In this document: piece by piece, positions 23,055-35,493 of the stretch
Layout: each line of letters opens with the position of its first letter
How positions within the stretch are numbered: the stretch's first letter is position 1
Assembly: GCA_027625915.1 (NCBI GenBank)
Contig: JANTQA010000075.1
Span: forward strand, 1,550,001 to 1,614,000
Origin: Anaeramoeba flamelloides
Taxonomy: Eukaryota > Metamonada > Anaeramoebidae
Reading direction: 5' to 3'
Length of the DNA: 64,000 bases
The notes under the pieces: model-generated
What the model saw: only the letters and a program-made list of their open reading frames with translations
Told to the model about the DNA's origin: nothing
The model's database searches: none
Program-made: the position numbers and the translations under genes

Positions 23055-26000
23055 TATACAGAACAAGAATATGAGGAATTTTTAAAAGATTTAGAAGAAG
23101 AAAACGAATTTCTTCAAAAAAAAGAACAGGAAGAGAAATGAAGAGAAGCAAAAAGGAGAAAAAAGGAAAACCAATTATTAGCAATTGAACAATTAAAAAA
23201 AAAAATTAGACCAAACACAAAGCAGATCATTCGTAAAAAATCTCTGGAGAGTGGGAAAGTGTCTTTATTGCCACGAAGTGAAGAACTTGAATCACCCCAC
23301 TCAAATTATTTAATTGACTCAAAACAAGTCCACTGGCTTTTAGAGCACATACATTGTGATTGTGGGAAGAAAAAGAAATTAATAGATCTTAAAACAATTT
23401 TTGGTTCATTTCGAGAAATTCTATGCTGCAAGGAATGCCCCCTGAACAATTGGGAGGATTCAGTAATAAATTTTGAATTTTCACAACAGATTGGCAATGA
23501 AACAAGTGAGAAAATACTAAGAAAAGACAAATTGGCCAAAGGCAAGTTATTTCTTCCATATTGGCTGGGAACTTTTATGAGAATTATCGGGAACATCTTG
23601 AAATGTTAGAAGTTTATTACTTAAAAAAAACAGCTTATCAACAAACAGTTAATAATTTAATGATTGAAACAAATATATTATTTCAGAAACATTTGGCCTC
23701 GAATAGATCCAAAATGGATCTAAAAAATTTGAAAATTTGTGTTGACGCTGGGTGGTCAAGTAGAGGGCATTATGCGAACGAATGTGCTTTTATTATTATA
23801 GATAAGGAAACTGGTCTACTTTTTGATTTGATTGTAGTTACAAGAGATAAATTTAGTGGCCCAAGTGGTAATATGGAAGCTGAAGCAGCCAGAATCTTTT
23901 GTGAAAAACACAAAAATACAATAGAATTAAAGGCTGTGGTAAAAGATGGTGATACCAAACTTGCCCAAGTATTTGAATCAACTTGGAAAAGTGTTACAAT
24001 TTTGAAGGATCTAAATCATCTTCTAAAAAATTTAAGAAAATTTATTGAAAAAATTAAATTTCCATTTTTTTAGGAAATTTCTATGTCTTTTTCTCAATGG
24101 GTTCGTTTAAAAGCTAACAATTGTTGGTCGAGTTTAGAATTTAAAATTCAAATTAAATTATCTCTTTTTCATTATCTGGATATCCATGATTTTTGCGAAC
24201 ATGACGAAAACTATAAACACAGATACCAATTTCCTGCATTAAACATCACCGAAAAAAAAAGATTTGGAAGACTTAAAAAGTGGGATTAGAAAAGAATTTG
24301 ATGAGTATTTGCAAGTATTAGATGATAATCTAAAAAAAACTGAAAAAAAAATTATACAGGGTTTATTTGCAGATGAAGAAAAGCAATATTGGGAGGATGT
24401 TTGCAATGCGTTACAAGAAAAAATTAATTATTTTTCAAAAATTCGAATTTTATTTGTACCAACTCCTGATCAATATTTTACACAATATGAAATCGAAAAT
24501 GAAAGTAAATATAACTTAACACCACAATTTATTGAATTAAAAAATCTAATTTTCAAAATAGTTAATAAAGCCGAAATGTATGTTACAGCCTATTCCACAA
24601 ACAAATGTGAAAGTTTTATGAATTCTCGGACTAAGTTTATCGATAAAAGAATAGATTCTTCAAAACAATGGGAAATGAGATGCCAATTTTCAGTATTAAA
24701 TCGTGAATTACCAGAATGGAGGACAATACTGATGGACCAAATCGGTTTTACGATTAATCTTCCTCAAATGGTTTCGCAATTTCAGAAAAATCGTGAAAAG
24801 GAGTATGAGAAGGAAAGACAAACAAAGCCCGAATACATAAAATATCGATATCAACAAAAAAATAAAAAATTCCATCGCAGGGACGGGGAAATTGCGAATG
24901 GTGGGTACAAATTTAAAGATGCCAATGTTAATAAAACTATTTATAAAAAAAAATTTCGTTGTCGATCTTGCAGTTCGAGATACTCTATTGAATTATCACG
25001 TATTCTTCATGAAATTATTTTTCATCAACGTTACCCAGTACCAGTAGAAAAAGATGTAATAGTGCAAAATCTAAAACAAACCAAAACACAAATAACTCGC
25101 TGTGAAAGAACTTTAAAAAAATCAATTGAAACTTTAATTAATCGAATTAAAAAAAAAACCACTGTTAGAGATAAAGAAACTTTAAGTGTAAAAAATTCAG
25201 CATTGGAAAATTTAACCAATTATCAGAAAACCTTTTACGAAACCTATCAATTAAAAAAAAGAACTCGAAAAAAAAAGAAAAATGATCAAGACGAAATCGA
25301 AATTTTTAAAGAGATTGATGAGGAAGATGAATTCGATCAAAGAAATTCTGAAGAAGAAGGTACTGGGGAGGAATTGACTGAAAACGGTTTCTCGGAAATA
25401 AATAAAATTTTAACTGCATCTGATCTCAAACCAAGTTCTGGTCCGAAATATGATGAGATGTTTGGTATTAGTTTTGATAAAAGACTCCCTTCTTCCTTCA
25501 ATAATAACAATCTCTTATTTGAGATTGATAGAAATAAAAATAAATAATTTTTTATCTCATTCTTTTTTATTTAGGGTAATGGGTAAGGTAGATATTTTTC
25601 CTCTATTTCTTTTTCTTTTTTCTTATTTCTTTTTTATTTTTAAATTATATTTATTAAATTTTCTTTAGGAGATTGTAAAAAGAAAATTTTATATAACTTT
25701 CTTTCTCTCCTAAATAAATAAAGGATGGTTTTTTGAATTTGATTTGTAGATTTTCTATATCTTCAAATTTTTTTCACAACAACCAATAATTAAATTTATT
25801 ATTGAAACAATTGCTTCCCTTAAGATCTAATTTTGGAATATTTTTTGAGACAAGTTTTCGTGTTTTTAAAGCTTCTTTATTGGTGTTTTAAGAGTTTTTT
25901 GAAGTTTTTTTTTTTGAGTATCTAGTGAAACTTTTATGCGAGATCGATCGAAACGATCGGAAAATTGTGGTTGCTAAATCGTAGTAATTTTTCTTTTTCT

Positions 26001-26334
26001 TTTTTACCTTCATTTACAAGGTGCAAGAAATCCCGTGGTGAAAATTGAACTACACTCAATTTTTGAATAAACGTCAAAAAAATGACGAAAAACGTAATTT
26101 TTTGGAAGTTTTTGGAAGTTTTTTCTCTGGTTAAATGATCAAGTCTGAAGTGAACTTATCGTTTATGTACTACTCTTGGTTTATAGTAATGCAAGCGTAG
26201 TCCTTAAAGGCAAGAATTTTTGTAATGTTTCAGAACGAAACCTTACAAGTTGAAACGAAACAATTTTTTTGTTTCACGTTAAATTACGAAAGGAAAGAAA
26301 AAATTCACAAGTTGAATAAATTGGCTGTATATCT

Positions 26335-27611
26335 TTCTTAATTGATTTGATTTGGAAACAATCACCTTGTTATGTTGCGAGTTTGGCCTGGAAGAACGAG
26401 AAATATGATATTGTTCGAAGTGATATAAGATGATATTGAGGAGTTCGAAGAACGACGATTAATATAATCTTAGCACTAGAACAATATCATATTTTGAGTC
26501 TGGAAGGAGAACCAAAACGAGTAAACATAAAAGGTGATTTTTGAACAGATGAAGCAATATGAGGTGCTATTTATTTTTTAACTCGGGATCTAACTCTACA
26601 CAATAAAAAACAAAGAAACACATTTTTATCGAATTTGTTATTTTGCACTGGTACTTTGAAGAACTTATTCTTCAAAGGATCTTTTTCTCCCAATGAAGTT
26701 ACTGTAAACACTGAAGTTAAATTTTACATTTTCATACATCGGTGATAAAACTTGGTTTAAATTCATACAGAAACAAACCAGATCGTTCAACTTTTCAATG
26801 GGTTTCTATCTCCGCTTTTATTGTCCGCTTATTAAGAAACTTCCGAAAGCGATCAAACATGAAACTCCTCATATATTGTGAGTTCTTAACTGTGACCGAT
26901 TTTGAACATTCCTCCAAAATTTCTTGACTCGACATTGTAAAAAAAAATGTTTTTTTTTTTTCTAAATTCATTAATTTGGTAAATGTTTTTTTCTCACTAT
27001 GAAAATCTTTTATTAATGGTCTTTTCTCTCCTTTTTTCGAAGAAAAAAGAGACCAAAAGTTGTGAATTTTTTTAAAAATGAGATTGATTTCTTTGGAAGA
27101 AAAAACAATTATGTTGTCTGATTTCGGCATTGTTTTTAAACAAAGAAAGGGAATTCGTTCGATTTCCAAACATTACGGGAAAGTTGAAGGACTTTTTTCT
27201 TTGTCATCTATTGATCAAATAATTGAGTGACTTGAACCAATTTAATTTTCCAATGTCGTAAATCCTTGAGCGTGGCAAAACCTTATATATTTATGAGAAT
27301 AAAAATTGGCAAAATAATTTGGTTAAACTCTTCTAAAATAACTTTAAATAACATTTTTAAGGTGGAATTTAATAGTAAAATACTTCTTATTATACCCAAA
27401 TTGAATTCAAAAAAGAAGATCAGAAAATTTTCAAACTTTGCCTAATTACTAAAGGATTTCCGAAAATCTTTCCACAATGACTTCAATACTATCCTAAACT
27501 TTTTTGTGATACAATCACTTTCTTATCAGTAGTTGTTTGAAATTATAGAGTTAAATTTTTCCAAATAAAATGTTTGAGATAAAAAAAAAATATATAGCAT
27601 ATTTATTAGCC
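26335..27611 (+). repeat. 1.28-kb duplicated repeat, copy 1
   Basis: Matches 51320-52612 as a reverse complement over three parts: A (26335-27150), B (27151-27450) and C (27451-27600). Segment B is in the opposite relative orientation in the two copies. Strong anchors are GAAATATGATATTGTTCGAA (26400), TTCAAAGGATCTTTTT (26671) and AATACTATCCTAAAC (27484). Part A contains an internal hairpin at about 26385-26510. A minus-strand frame at 26795-27169 is open here but broken in the other copy, so coding status is doubtful. Confidence 0.8.
26795..27169 (-). pseudogene. Possible decayed gene within duplicated repeat
   Basis: A 124-residue open frame, less A/T-rich than its surroundings, contains MSSQEILEECSKSV and RSFMFDRFRKFLNKR. 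The corresponding sequence in the copy near 51900-52080 keeps the first few residues and then diverges in frame. I do not recognise a family. It also spans the boundary of the inverted segment at 27150, so its N-terminal part may be accidental. Confidence 0.25.
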
Positions 27612-29412
27612 TTAGTGGAGAATAAATTTATTTTTGAGTCTTTAACAAAATTCCTAAATCACAATTTGGAAATTTGGTGAAGTGCCATAGAGTGCCTAGC
27701 TTTTTTTTTTTTTTATTCAAAAGAATAGTGAAAAATCTTTGATTTTACTCAATTCTTTTAAACTTTGTAAAAGCTAACGGCGGTTTTTTTTTACTTTTTG
27801 AAATAAACGGAATTTTTTTTAAATTTTTTGTTTATTTCAAAAATTAAAAAAAAACTAAGAGAAGTTACTAGGTTTTCCAGAATTCAAAACTCCTCGTTTA
27901 AATAATAAAATAAAATAAAAAATTAGATTTTTTTTTTTTTGAAATTGTGTTTTCTCAAGCTTTAATATCCAAAATAATTAATTAGAAAAAACTGTTTTAT
28001 AAAGAGATAACTTTGTATAAAGGAACTAGGTTGGTGTTATAGTACTATGTGTACTATTTGTTCGTAGTTACATAATAAGAAGGGTTGATTTGTAAACCAA
28101 AAACTTTTTGTAAAAATGAACAATATATAGTACATTTATACTCTTGATAAAATAAAATACAAGTGATATTTGCATAAATATTTCAAAATAATATACATGT
28201 TTATTTTTTTCTAGAAGATCTATACATTAAATGAGCATAGAAAGCAACAATAAAAAATAAATAAATATGATTCTAGTAACTTAAAGGTCTATGATTTAAA
28301 AAGAAAGTTCAAAAAATTAAAGATCAAATTGGAAATTTATTCTCTTTTTTATAGAGACAATTTTTGAGATATTTTTAACTAATAAAAAAATACAAAAAAT
28401 TTCATAACAATCTAAAAAAGGACTAAAAATTCTGCATGAAATTCATCCTATTCCATTCCGAATAGAAATTTTACCTAAAACTTTGATGAGTTGCCTTTAA
28501 AACTGATTTGGTCAAAGAAATACTTTTGAAGTAATGAGTTAGATGTTTCCCCTGTATTCAAATAAGAAAAAAAAGAATGTGTTTTATTTTGAAATAAAAG
28601 TTATCGAGTTCTCAGTACAGGTTTTTTCGGACATAGTTTGATTAATCAGTTTTTATAAATATATTTTTCAGCTTTCAAGTCTGTAAATTGATGACTCCTC
28701 CTTTAAATTTGTTCAAAATACATATTTTTTTCTATAATTCTTGGGATTTTACTTGTGCATTGCTCTTGTTTAATTTTAAGTCATCATACTTTTGGGATTA
28801 TTTTTCAAATCTAATTTCAAGACACTTTTAAATCTTGTAACATGAGTGTGGTTTATGTTTCAATAACAACACACTTTAATTTTCTAATTTGATTTTTTAT
28901 CTCTGAATTATTGTGACGTAGATGAATTTTTACTCCTTATCTTTTTCCAATTCTAAAATATTTGTATTCTTTAGTATTCTTTGTAAACTCAACTCACTCA
29001 ATATATAACTCCAAATACTTAAAAAAGGATCAAACTAAGAAATTGAGATCACTTCAATTTCAATCAATTTATTTGAAAATTGAAAATCGGTAAGCAAAAT
29101 GAAGTAACTATTCTTTCCCAATTTTATGTAAATACAAGTAAAATCACAAAAGTTTAATTTAAATATTTTTTTCTTCAGTAAAAAATTAACTCCTTCAGAT
29201 CGATCAAAGATATCAACAAAACAATGACAAATTTTAAAAATAAAAAGTAAAAAAAAATTATTAAAGAGATGAAAATTAAATTAATATTTTTATTAATAAT
29301 AAAAACTCAAAGAGTTATTGGTTGTTGAGAAATGCAACAAATATCAAAAGAAATAAAATAATTTGTATTCAAGACTGAGAAATAAAAGGTGAATAAAATA
29401 AATAAATATTAT
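27612..29412. other. Gene-free stretch downstream of the H4 gene
   Basis: The stretch contains hairpin family B copy 3 at 27781-27857 with its usual flanking blocks. The rest, to the H4 stop at 29413, is A/T-rich with nothing I can define. Confidence 0.55.
27781..27857. repeat. Hairpin family B, copy 3
   Basis: A single 77-bp hairpin: CGGTTTTTTTTTACTTTTTG with GAAATAAACGG is answered by TTTATTTCAAAAATTAAAA. It is followed by TTTTCCAGAATTCAAAA, a block also next to copies 1 and 2. Confidence 0.65.
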
Positions 29413-29718
29413 TTAGACACCATAACCATAAACGGTTCTTCTTTGTCTTTTAAGTGCATAAACAACATCCAAAACAGTAACTGTTTTTCTTCTTGCGTGT
29501 TCTGTGTAGGTAACAGCATCACGAACAACGTTTTCAAGGAAGGCTCTAAGAACGTTTCTTACTTCGTCATAGATTGTTGCTGAGATTCTTTTGACACCTC
29601 CTCTTCTTGCCAATCTTCGGATAGCTGGTCGACTGATCCCTTTGACAGATTCGAGAATTGCTTTTCTTCTTTTGGCTCCTCCTTTTCCCATTCCTTTTCC
29701 TTTTCCTTTTCCAGACAT
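29413..29718 (-). CDS. H4: Histone H4
   Basis: A 101-residue core histone H4. The tail is [17 protein letters not shown], with the acetylatable Lys ladder kept, but one residue is lost in the KRHRK segment (KRRK). The fold signature is canonical: [33 protein letters not shown], and [16 protein letters not shown]. The C-terminus is VYGYGV instead of LYGFGG. There is no intron. It is head-to-head with the H3 gene at 30821, the common paired arrangement for stoichiometric H3/H4 expression. Codon use is higher in GC than the flanks, as expected of a highly expressed gene. H4 identity is certain. Confidence 0.97.
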   Translation of the reverse strand: MSGKGKGKGMGKGGAKRRKAILESVKGISRPAIRRLARRGGVKRISATIYDEVRNVLRAFLENVVRDAVTYTEHARRKTVTVLDVVYALKRQRRTVYGYGV

Positions 29719-30820
29719 ATTATTTGTAATTTATTATTTTAAATAAAAAAAAAAAGTTTTTAATAAAAAATGATTTTTGTTTTTGTTAAATCTTCTTTTC
29801 AATAATTTTATATTGAGATCATATTATTAAAATCCCAATCCAATATATGTTCTATATTATGTTATAATCCAATTACAAACAATTTGGTTGAAGAATTACT
29901 CAATACAAAAAAAAAAAATGAAAAAAAGGTAATTATGAAAATTTGTAAAAATAATCCAATAATTTTGCGATTTATTTTTTAAAAAATAAAAAAACTCAAA
30001 TAATCCTTTTTTTGAACAAATCAATTAAAATTACAGAAAAAACAAATTAATTTGGATCTAATTGAAAAAAAAACATCTGTATTACATACAAGTTTATTTT
30101 TATTGACTAAAATGTTATTACTAAAACATTTAGAAAAAATTTTTTGAAATAAATTTTTGGAATGAAAAAAAATTTAAAAATGTGTAAAAATTGGATGAAA
30201 AATCAGAAAAACTTTCAGATCTTGATTTATTTTAATAGTCTATATTTTCAATTGTATGATATTTTGCAACAAATTAATGGGATAAAAAAATCAACGATTT
30301 TGGAATTAATTGTTAAAGTTTTTTTTGAATTTTTTATTTCAACAAAATCTTAAAAAATGAACAAATAATTTTTTTAGATTTCAAATCATCCAACAAACAC
30401 TTTATTAAATATAAATATAATATAAAATTTGATCATTGATAATAACCACTCATAAATCAAAAGAATGATAATGGTTTATCATTTAATGAAGTTGGCGATT
30501 GGTTATTATGATTAATTAATTCAATTTTGATTTCAAAATAAAAATCAAAGGATCTTTATTATGATTCTCTTTGGAAAAATATTTCAATTTTTAAATCGTA
30601 AAAATATTGGATTATTTTCAAAAAATTAATATATTTTCAATTTTTCAATTAAAAATCACTAAAGATCTTAAAAACAACAATTTAAACAAAGGGGAATATT
30701 ATTTGATTTATTTTGAAGAAATGATTAATTCTTTTAGAAAAAAATTAATTTAAATAAATTTTATTTCAAATAAAAATTCATTTTTTTTATTTTTATAATT
30801 TAATTCCATTTTAAATAAAA
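29719..30820. promoter_or_regulatory. Divergent H4/H3 intergenic region
   Basis: 1.1 kb between head-to-head H4 and H3 genes. It should contain both promoters. I see no clear TATA element, since the sequence is A/T-rich throughout, and no convincing coding frame; 30162-30353 is a low-complexity string. Confidence 0.45.
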
Positions 30821-31368
30821 ATGGCAAGAACAAAACACGCAGGACAAAAAGGAACCAAAGGACAAAAAGGACAAAAAGGAAGAAAATCGACAGGAGGAAA
30901 AGGCCCCAAAAAAAGGACCAAAAAGGACAAAAAGGTAGAAAGGGACAAAAAGGACGAAAAGGAACCAAAGGACAAAAGGGACAAAAAGGAAGAAAAGGTA
31001 CCAAAGGAACAAAGGGAACAAAGGGAACCAAAGGAACAAAGGGTGCTAAAGGAGAAAAAGGTACCAAAAGACCAAGAAGATACAGACCAGGTACAGTTGC
31101 CTTGAGAGAAATCAAAAAATACCAAAAATCTACAGAATTACTTTTGAGAAAGCTTCCTTTCCAAAGACTTGTCAGAGATATCGCTCAAGAATACAAAGGT
31201 GATCTTCGTTTCCAAAGCGCAGCCATCGCAGCCTTACAAGAAGCCACCGAAGCTTATGTTGTTGGTGTACTTGAAGACACAAATCTCTGTGCAATCCACG
31301 CTAAAAGAGTCACCATTATGGATAGAGATCTTTCCTTAGCCGTCAAAATTAGAGGAGACAAACTTTAA
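30821..31368 (+). CDS. H3: Histone H3 with expanded Gly-x-Lys tail
   Basis: The histone fold (about 31081-31368) is clear: [47 protein letters not shown], ending VKIRGDKL. The tail begins with a true H3 start (MARTK) and keeps RKSTGGKGP, the Lys9/Ser10/Lys14 equivalents. Gly-x-Lys triplets ([13 protein letters not shown]) are inserted between those two modules. A second block of such triplets ([15 protein letters not shown] among others) replaces the normal second half of the tail. The start frame and fold frame differ by one base (one missing or two extra), most simply at the A7 run at 30908-30914. That may be a sequence error or a true frame break. The tail is about 50 residues longer than in canonical H3. 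The DNA units are 9-bp variants of GGACAAAAA, which points to slippage expansion. Confidence 0.85.
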
Positions 31369-33150
31369 ATCACTTCACCCAAATTCATCTAACATTACCC
31401 AAATAATATTATTTATTATTTATATTATTATAAAACAAACTTTGATATTTATAACTTTTTGTGTTTTTTTTTTTTTTTATTTTAATTTTTTTTTTCTTTC
31501 AAAATATTTTCTACAAAGAACAAGTGAATATTTTCAAAGAAAATGATAAATAAAGATCTAAAATAAGATTTTAAAACCATAATTTTAATTTTTTTTTTTC
31601 AGTATTTTTTTTAATTTAATTTTGGTTTGAATTTGACTGAATAATAAAATTGAAATTTTGATAAAAAGTTTTAATAAAAGTAAAAGTAATTCTTCAGCTG
31701 GCATTTTTGTTTGTAAGTATTAAGTGTTTGGATTCCATACAATTATTGATTGTTTCAAAAATCAAATTTTTCAATATTTTTTCATTGCTAAAGGCTTGAT
31801 AATTGTTAGAGATTTTCTTTTTGTTTCACGATATTATGTGTTGAAAATTAATCTTTGTGAATATCTCTTATCCTCTTATTAAAATTGAAACAAATTTTTT
31901 TTTGTACTTAGTTATTTGAAGATACAACTTAATGTGTTAGTACTTTGTTTAGATTTAAATTAACTTATTTGGTGAAATATTGAGTAATTGTAAATGGCTA
32001 AAAAAATATTATATGCTATGGTTTTGAATATTTAATAATAAATAAAAAATTTGTAAGAAATAAATTTTTTTTTTCATAGCTTAATATAAAGAAAAAAGAA
32101 AAATTATAACTAAAAAATTGTAACTTAATTTTTTAATATCTTTTTAATTCCTTTTTAAAATTTAAAAAAAGAACACCATTTCTTATTTGTCTATTGTTTT
32201 TTAGCCTATTGATGTGTTTTTTTTTTTTATATTTTTTTTTTGTGAATAGTTTTTTGATTACTCATGATTCAATATTTTGATCAAGTGTAATTGATGATTG
32301 GTTGGTTAAGTATATAATATAGATTATTTTACACCTCCCTACTTTTTAAAAATCCATGTCAGTGAAGCCATGCTCCAAAACACCCCAAACACCAACAATA
32401 ACACCATCTAGTACCTTTCAATTATTGTTTAGTCAAAACTAGAACAAAAGAAATGTTAATACAAAATTTAATCTGGAAGAACGAAATAAATCTCTAAAAG
32501 TTTTATTATAAATAGATTTTATGAAGATCTTATTTTTTTATTTTTCCAATTACTAATTGATCAAAGATTGTAGTACTTGAAATAAAAAAAAATATTTATC
32601 AACTGAAAATTACCATATCAGAATTTAGATATCAAAGTAAAAAAATACACACACATGTCTTTCCCATTTGTATAATTTCTGTTTTTTTATCAAATAATTC
32701 TGGAAACAGATAATTATTTTGTTTATGATACATGTGCGTGTGTAGTTGGTTAAATAGTAAAGTATTATATTAAAAATTTTGATCATAAGTTAAAAAAAAT
32801 AACTATTCAATTTTAAACTTTCCTATTTAACCTACTACATATGTACCTGTATCAAGACCCATTATTTGACACTTTTTTAACAAATTGGTATTTTTTCTCA
32901 TTAATGGTGATGGATTTCCAGTCTGTACCCAAAGAAAGATAAAACCCACTAATATAATCTTTTTTTTTTATTAACAATATATTCTTTTTTAAAATGAAAA
33001 AAAAGTGACTTGATAAATAAATAAAATTATATAATCAATTACTTTTTTTTAAAAAGCAATGATACTGTAAATTGAGATCAACACCAACCTTTTTGAAATA
33101 CAAAGTGTTTTTATTAATACCCCACCGGTTACACACATACATACGAATAC

Positions 33151-33375
33151 ATGTATAACCGATTCAAAACAGATGATAGATCTTTTGTAACACTTCAATC
33201 CATTTATACTACCTTAAATATTATTAGAGACCCATTAATTAACAAACCCTGGTTAGAGCATTTTAATAAATTATTTGAATTTGGGGAATTAGAAAAACAA
33301 AAAAAACCCAAAAAAAGGAAATTCAATAAAAAAATAAAAAACACAAAAAGAAAATTCTTGAAAAAAAATAAGTAA
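33151..33375 (+). CDS. Hypothetical short open frame
   Basis: A 74-residue frame from an ATG. The first 45 residues look protein-like (TLNIIRDPLINKPWLEHFN) and are followed by a Lys-rich tail (KKPKKRKFNKK). It lies in a patch of slightly higher GC. I recognise no family, and it could be an exon, a remnant or chance. Confidence 0.2.
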   Translation: MYNRFKTDDRSFVTLQSIYTTLNIIRDPLINKPWLEHFNKLFEFGELEKQKKPKKRKFNKKIKNTKRKFLKKNK

Positions 33376-35460
33376 AATAATAACTGGAAAAAATACTCAC
33401 CATCCATATTTAACTGATCTCATATATTTACATTCAAACAATTCAAAAGCACCCACACAACATACCCCATTCCAAGTTAATATACACCGGTTCAGCAACA
33501 ATCATAAATAATAAATAAACACTTTTAAATGTATTTTTGAAAATTATATCCCGTTCCATTCCACATGAAAATAAAATTGGGAAAACCCTTAAAAAATTGA
33601 AATTTAAAAAAAAAAAAGGTAATTAGTTTTTAATATCACAACACAATAACTACAATATACACACATATACAAGTTTTGAACCAGTGGATTTTTACTTTAA
33701 TTAAACACCCTTCTATTGAAAGAAGAACTTCTTATCATACCCTAGTTCTAATGCCATAAAAAACTAATCCTAAATACTATTGTATTAAAAATTATTAAAT
33801 TTTTTGGCTTAGGACCACAATTATAAATTTTCTTTTTACAATTTTTTTTATATTTTTTTTCCAAATCAAAAGATAGAAATATAAATAAAAGGATCTCGGT
33901 ATTGGAAAAAGTTGACTTAACCCATTGAAAAATAAACAATATTTTCATTTTTTTAATTTCAAAATTGACTTAATGATTGACATCATAAAAAAAAAAAGAA
34001 TGATTAATCTGAATTGATTTTTTTTTTCAAATTAATTAAATTTCCAATATATTACCAAAATATGTTCAAAAAAATACCAAATACCAGTTCTTTACCAAAT
34101 TCTTGATTTTTTTTTTAAAATAAATATTATCAAGAAATTTACATTATGAGAGAAATTTTTATCGAAGAATTTTTTTAAATTTAAAGCCCTAGCTCCAATA
34201 TATAAAAAAAATGTTCATTTTTTACCATTTTTTTTTAAATCAACCCTTTTTGGAATATCCCCAATTAATAATTTTGAACAAAGTATTTCGTTAGGTTTGA
34301 ATTGCAATCATTTTGATATTTCAGATAACATTTTTTTTCAAGGAGTTTTTGAAAAAGGAGATTGAAAAAAAAATTGACAAAAAAGAAGGAAATTTTCTGC
34401 GGTTATACTGTTACTAGGAATTTAAAGTTTTTATACCAAGAATAAACCCCTAAAATTATTCTGAAAGTCAGATTATTTTCAAAAAATCTTCAGTTTTATA
34501 CTAATTTGAAGACTCCTTTTAATTGACAATTTCAACCTTTTTACAATTTAAAATATAATTATAAAGATATATTTTAATCATGTAGAACTGATAGAATTTA
34601 CCTTCAATAACAACAAGTTTTAATATTGAACTTCTAAGAGGTCTATATCGACCCTTAATTTGATATAACACACACTGAGTTCTTCTTCTACACCAAAATA
34701 CAACCCGGGTTAAATTTATTTCATAGACATAAGATTACATAATTTCCAAAGTTTCAGAACTTGATATTGTTCGAAAATTGAAAATTATGTAACGAATTTG
34801 TTTGGAAATTTTTTAATCTTTTCGGAATTTAACAAGAAATTTGTTATATGTTTGATGATCAAAATTTCCTCAAATATTTTCTCTGTTATTTTGTTTAAAA
34901 ATTTTTATTTTTGATACTTCATTTTAAGAATTTCTTTTATAATTCCAAGACTTTAAAGAAACCAATAACATCCATTTTTTATTGTTTTTTTTCCATTTCT
35001 TTGGTCTCTAAAGCATTTTACCGAAGAAAAAAGAAAGAGCAATTACAAATTTTAAATATAGGGCTTTACCAAGCCCACATTGACTGTTTTAAATATAGCA
35101 ATATAACATCAGAGATACCCCATTCGATAGTTTTCCACAAATGAAAACACATTGGAAAGTAACTTTAAGAAATCTACCCCATCTTTCTTTTCCTTTGATG
35201 AAAAATAATTGAAAAAATACCCATTCTTTTATAAAATTGGAATTTTGGCAATTTATTTCTCAAAAAAACTAAAAAAAAATGACAAAAAAACCCCAATACA
35301 CCCACAAAATTAAGGAGTTATAATCTTAAATTAGAAATACCAACTCCAAAAACTAACAGAAAAAATTTATTTGGAATTATTAATTAGATAAGAATACAAC
35401 TTTCTATTTTTTCAACCAAGAAGAAAGATCAACCATTCGAACAACACACTTGAAAGATTT

Positions 35461-35493
<33 letters not shown>

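Larger units (their letters stand above)
22138..25547 (+). pseudogene. Mutator-like DDE transposase, degraded
   Basis: The catalytic region is in the 23561-24073 frame. It has VDAGWSSRGHYANE with the first Asp, then SGPSGNMEAEAARIF and KDGDTK with the second Asp, then LNHLLKNLRK. The frame at 24264-25547 adds NKCESFMNS, whose Glu is a candidate third catalytic residue, a CRSC pair and an acidic Glu-rich tail. The order DGTW-like, SGSMEVE-like, DGD resembles the Mutator-like transposase group (PF20700 type). It is inactive: two MITE A copies interrupt the N-terminal part (22347 and 22856), there are in-frame stops near 23138 and 24071, and frame changes near 22620, 23590 and 24255. The N-terminus is Lys-rich and unrecognised. 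Family assignment is from motifs alone. Confidence 0.65.
21407..26327 (+). mobile_element. DNA transposon, Mutator-like, about 4.9 kb, decayed
   Basis: Terminal inverted repeats of about 70 bp begin CAGCCAATTTATTCAACTT at 21407 and end with the complement at 26327. They share CTTTCCTTTCGTAAT and AACGTGAAACAAAAAAATTG. Both ends abut TA. A subterminal block (TTTAAGRACTACG) is also inverted between the ends (about 21609 and 26205), supporting one element. The left terminus contains a second, inward-facing copy of the terminal motif at 21555-21589, so 21407-21589 alone looks like a 183-bp fold-back. The interior holds the transposase remnant and two MITE A insertions. The TIR may extend about 15 bp outward, since AGAAAAAGAGATA and AAGAAAGATATA are similar. 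Confidence 0.75.

Noticed and set aside
30750-31125. Minus-strand Phe/Pro/Leu-rich open frames over the H3 gene
   Set aside because: They are antisense shadows of the GGACAAAAA-type repeat encoding the H3 tail, with no independent family signature.
32645-32745. Opposed CACACACATGT and ACATGTGCGTGTG words
   Set aside because: Only about 12 bp pair, and CA/TG microsatellites explain them.
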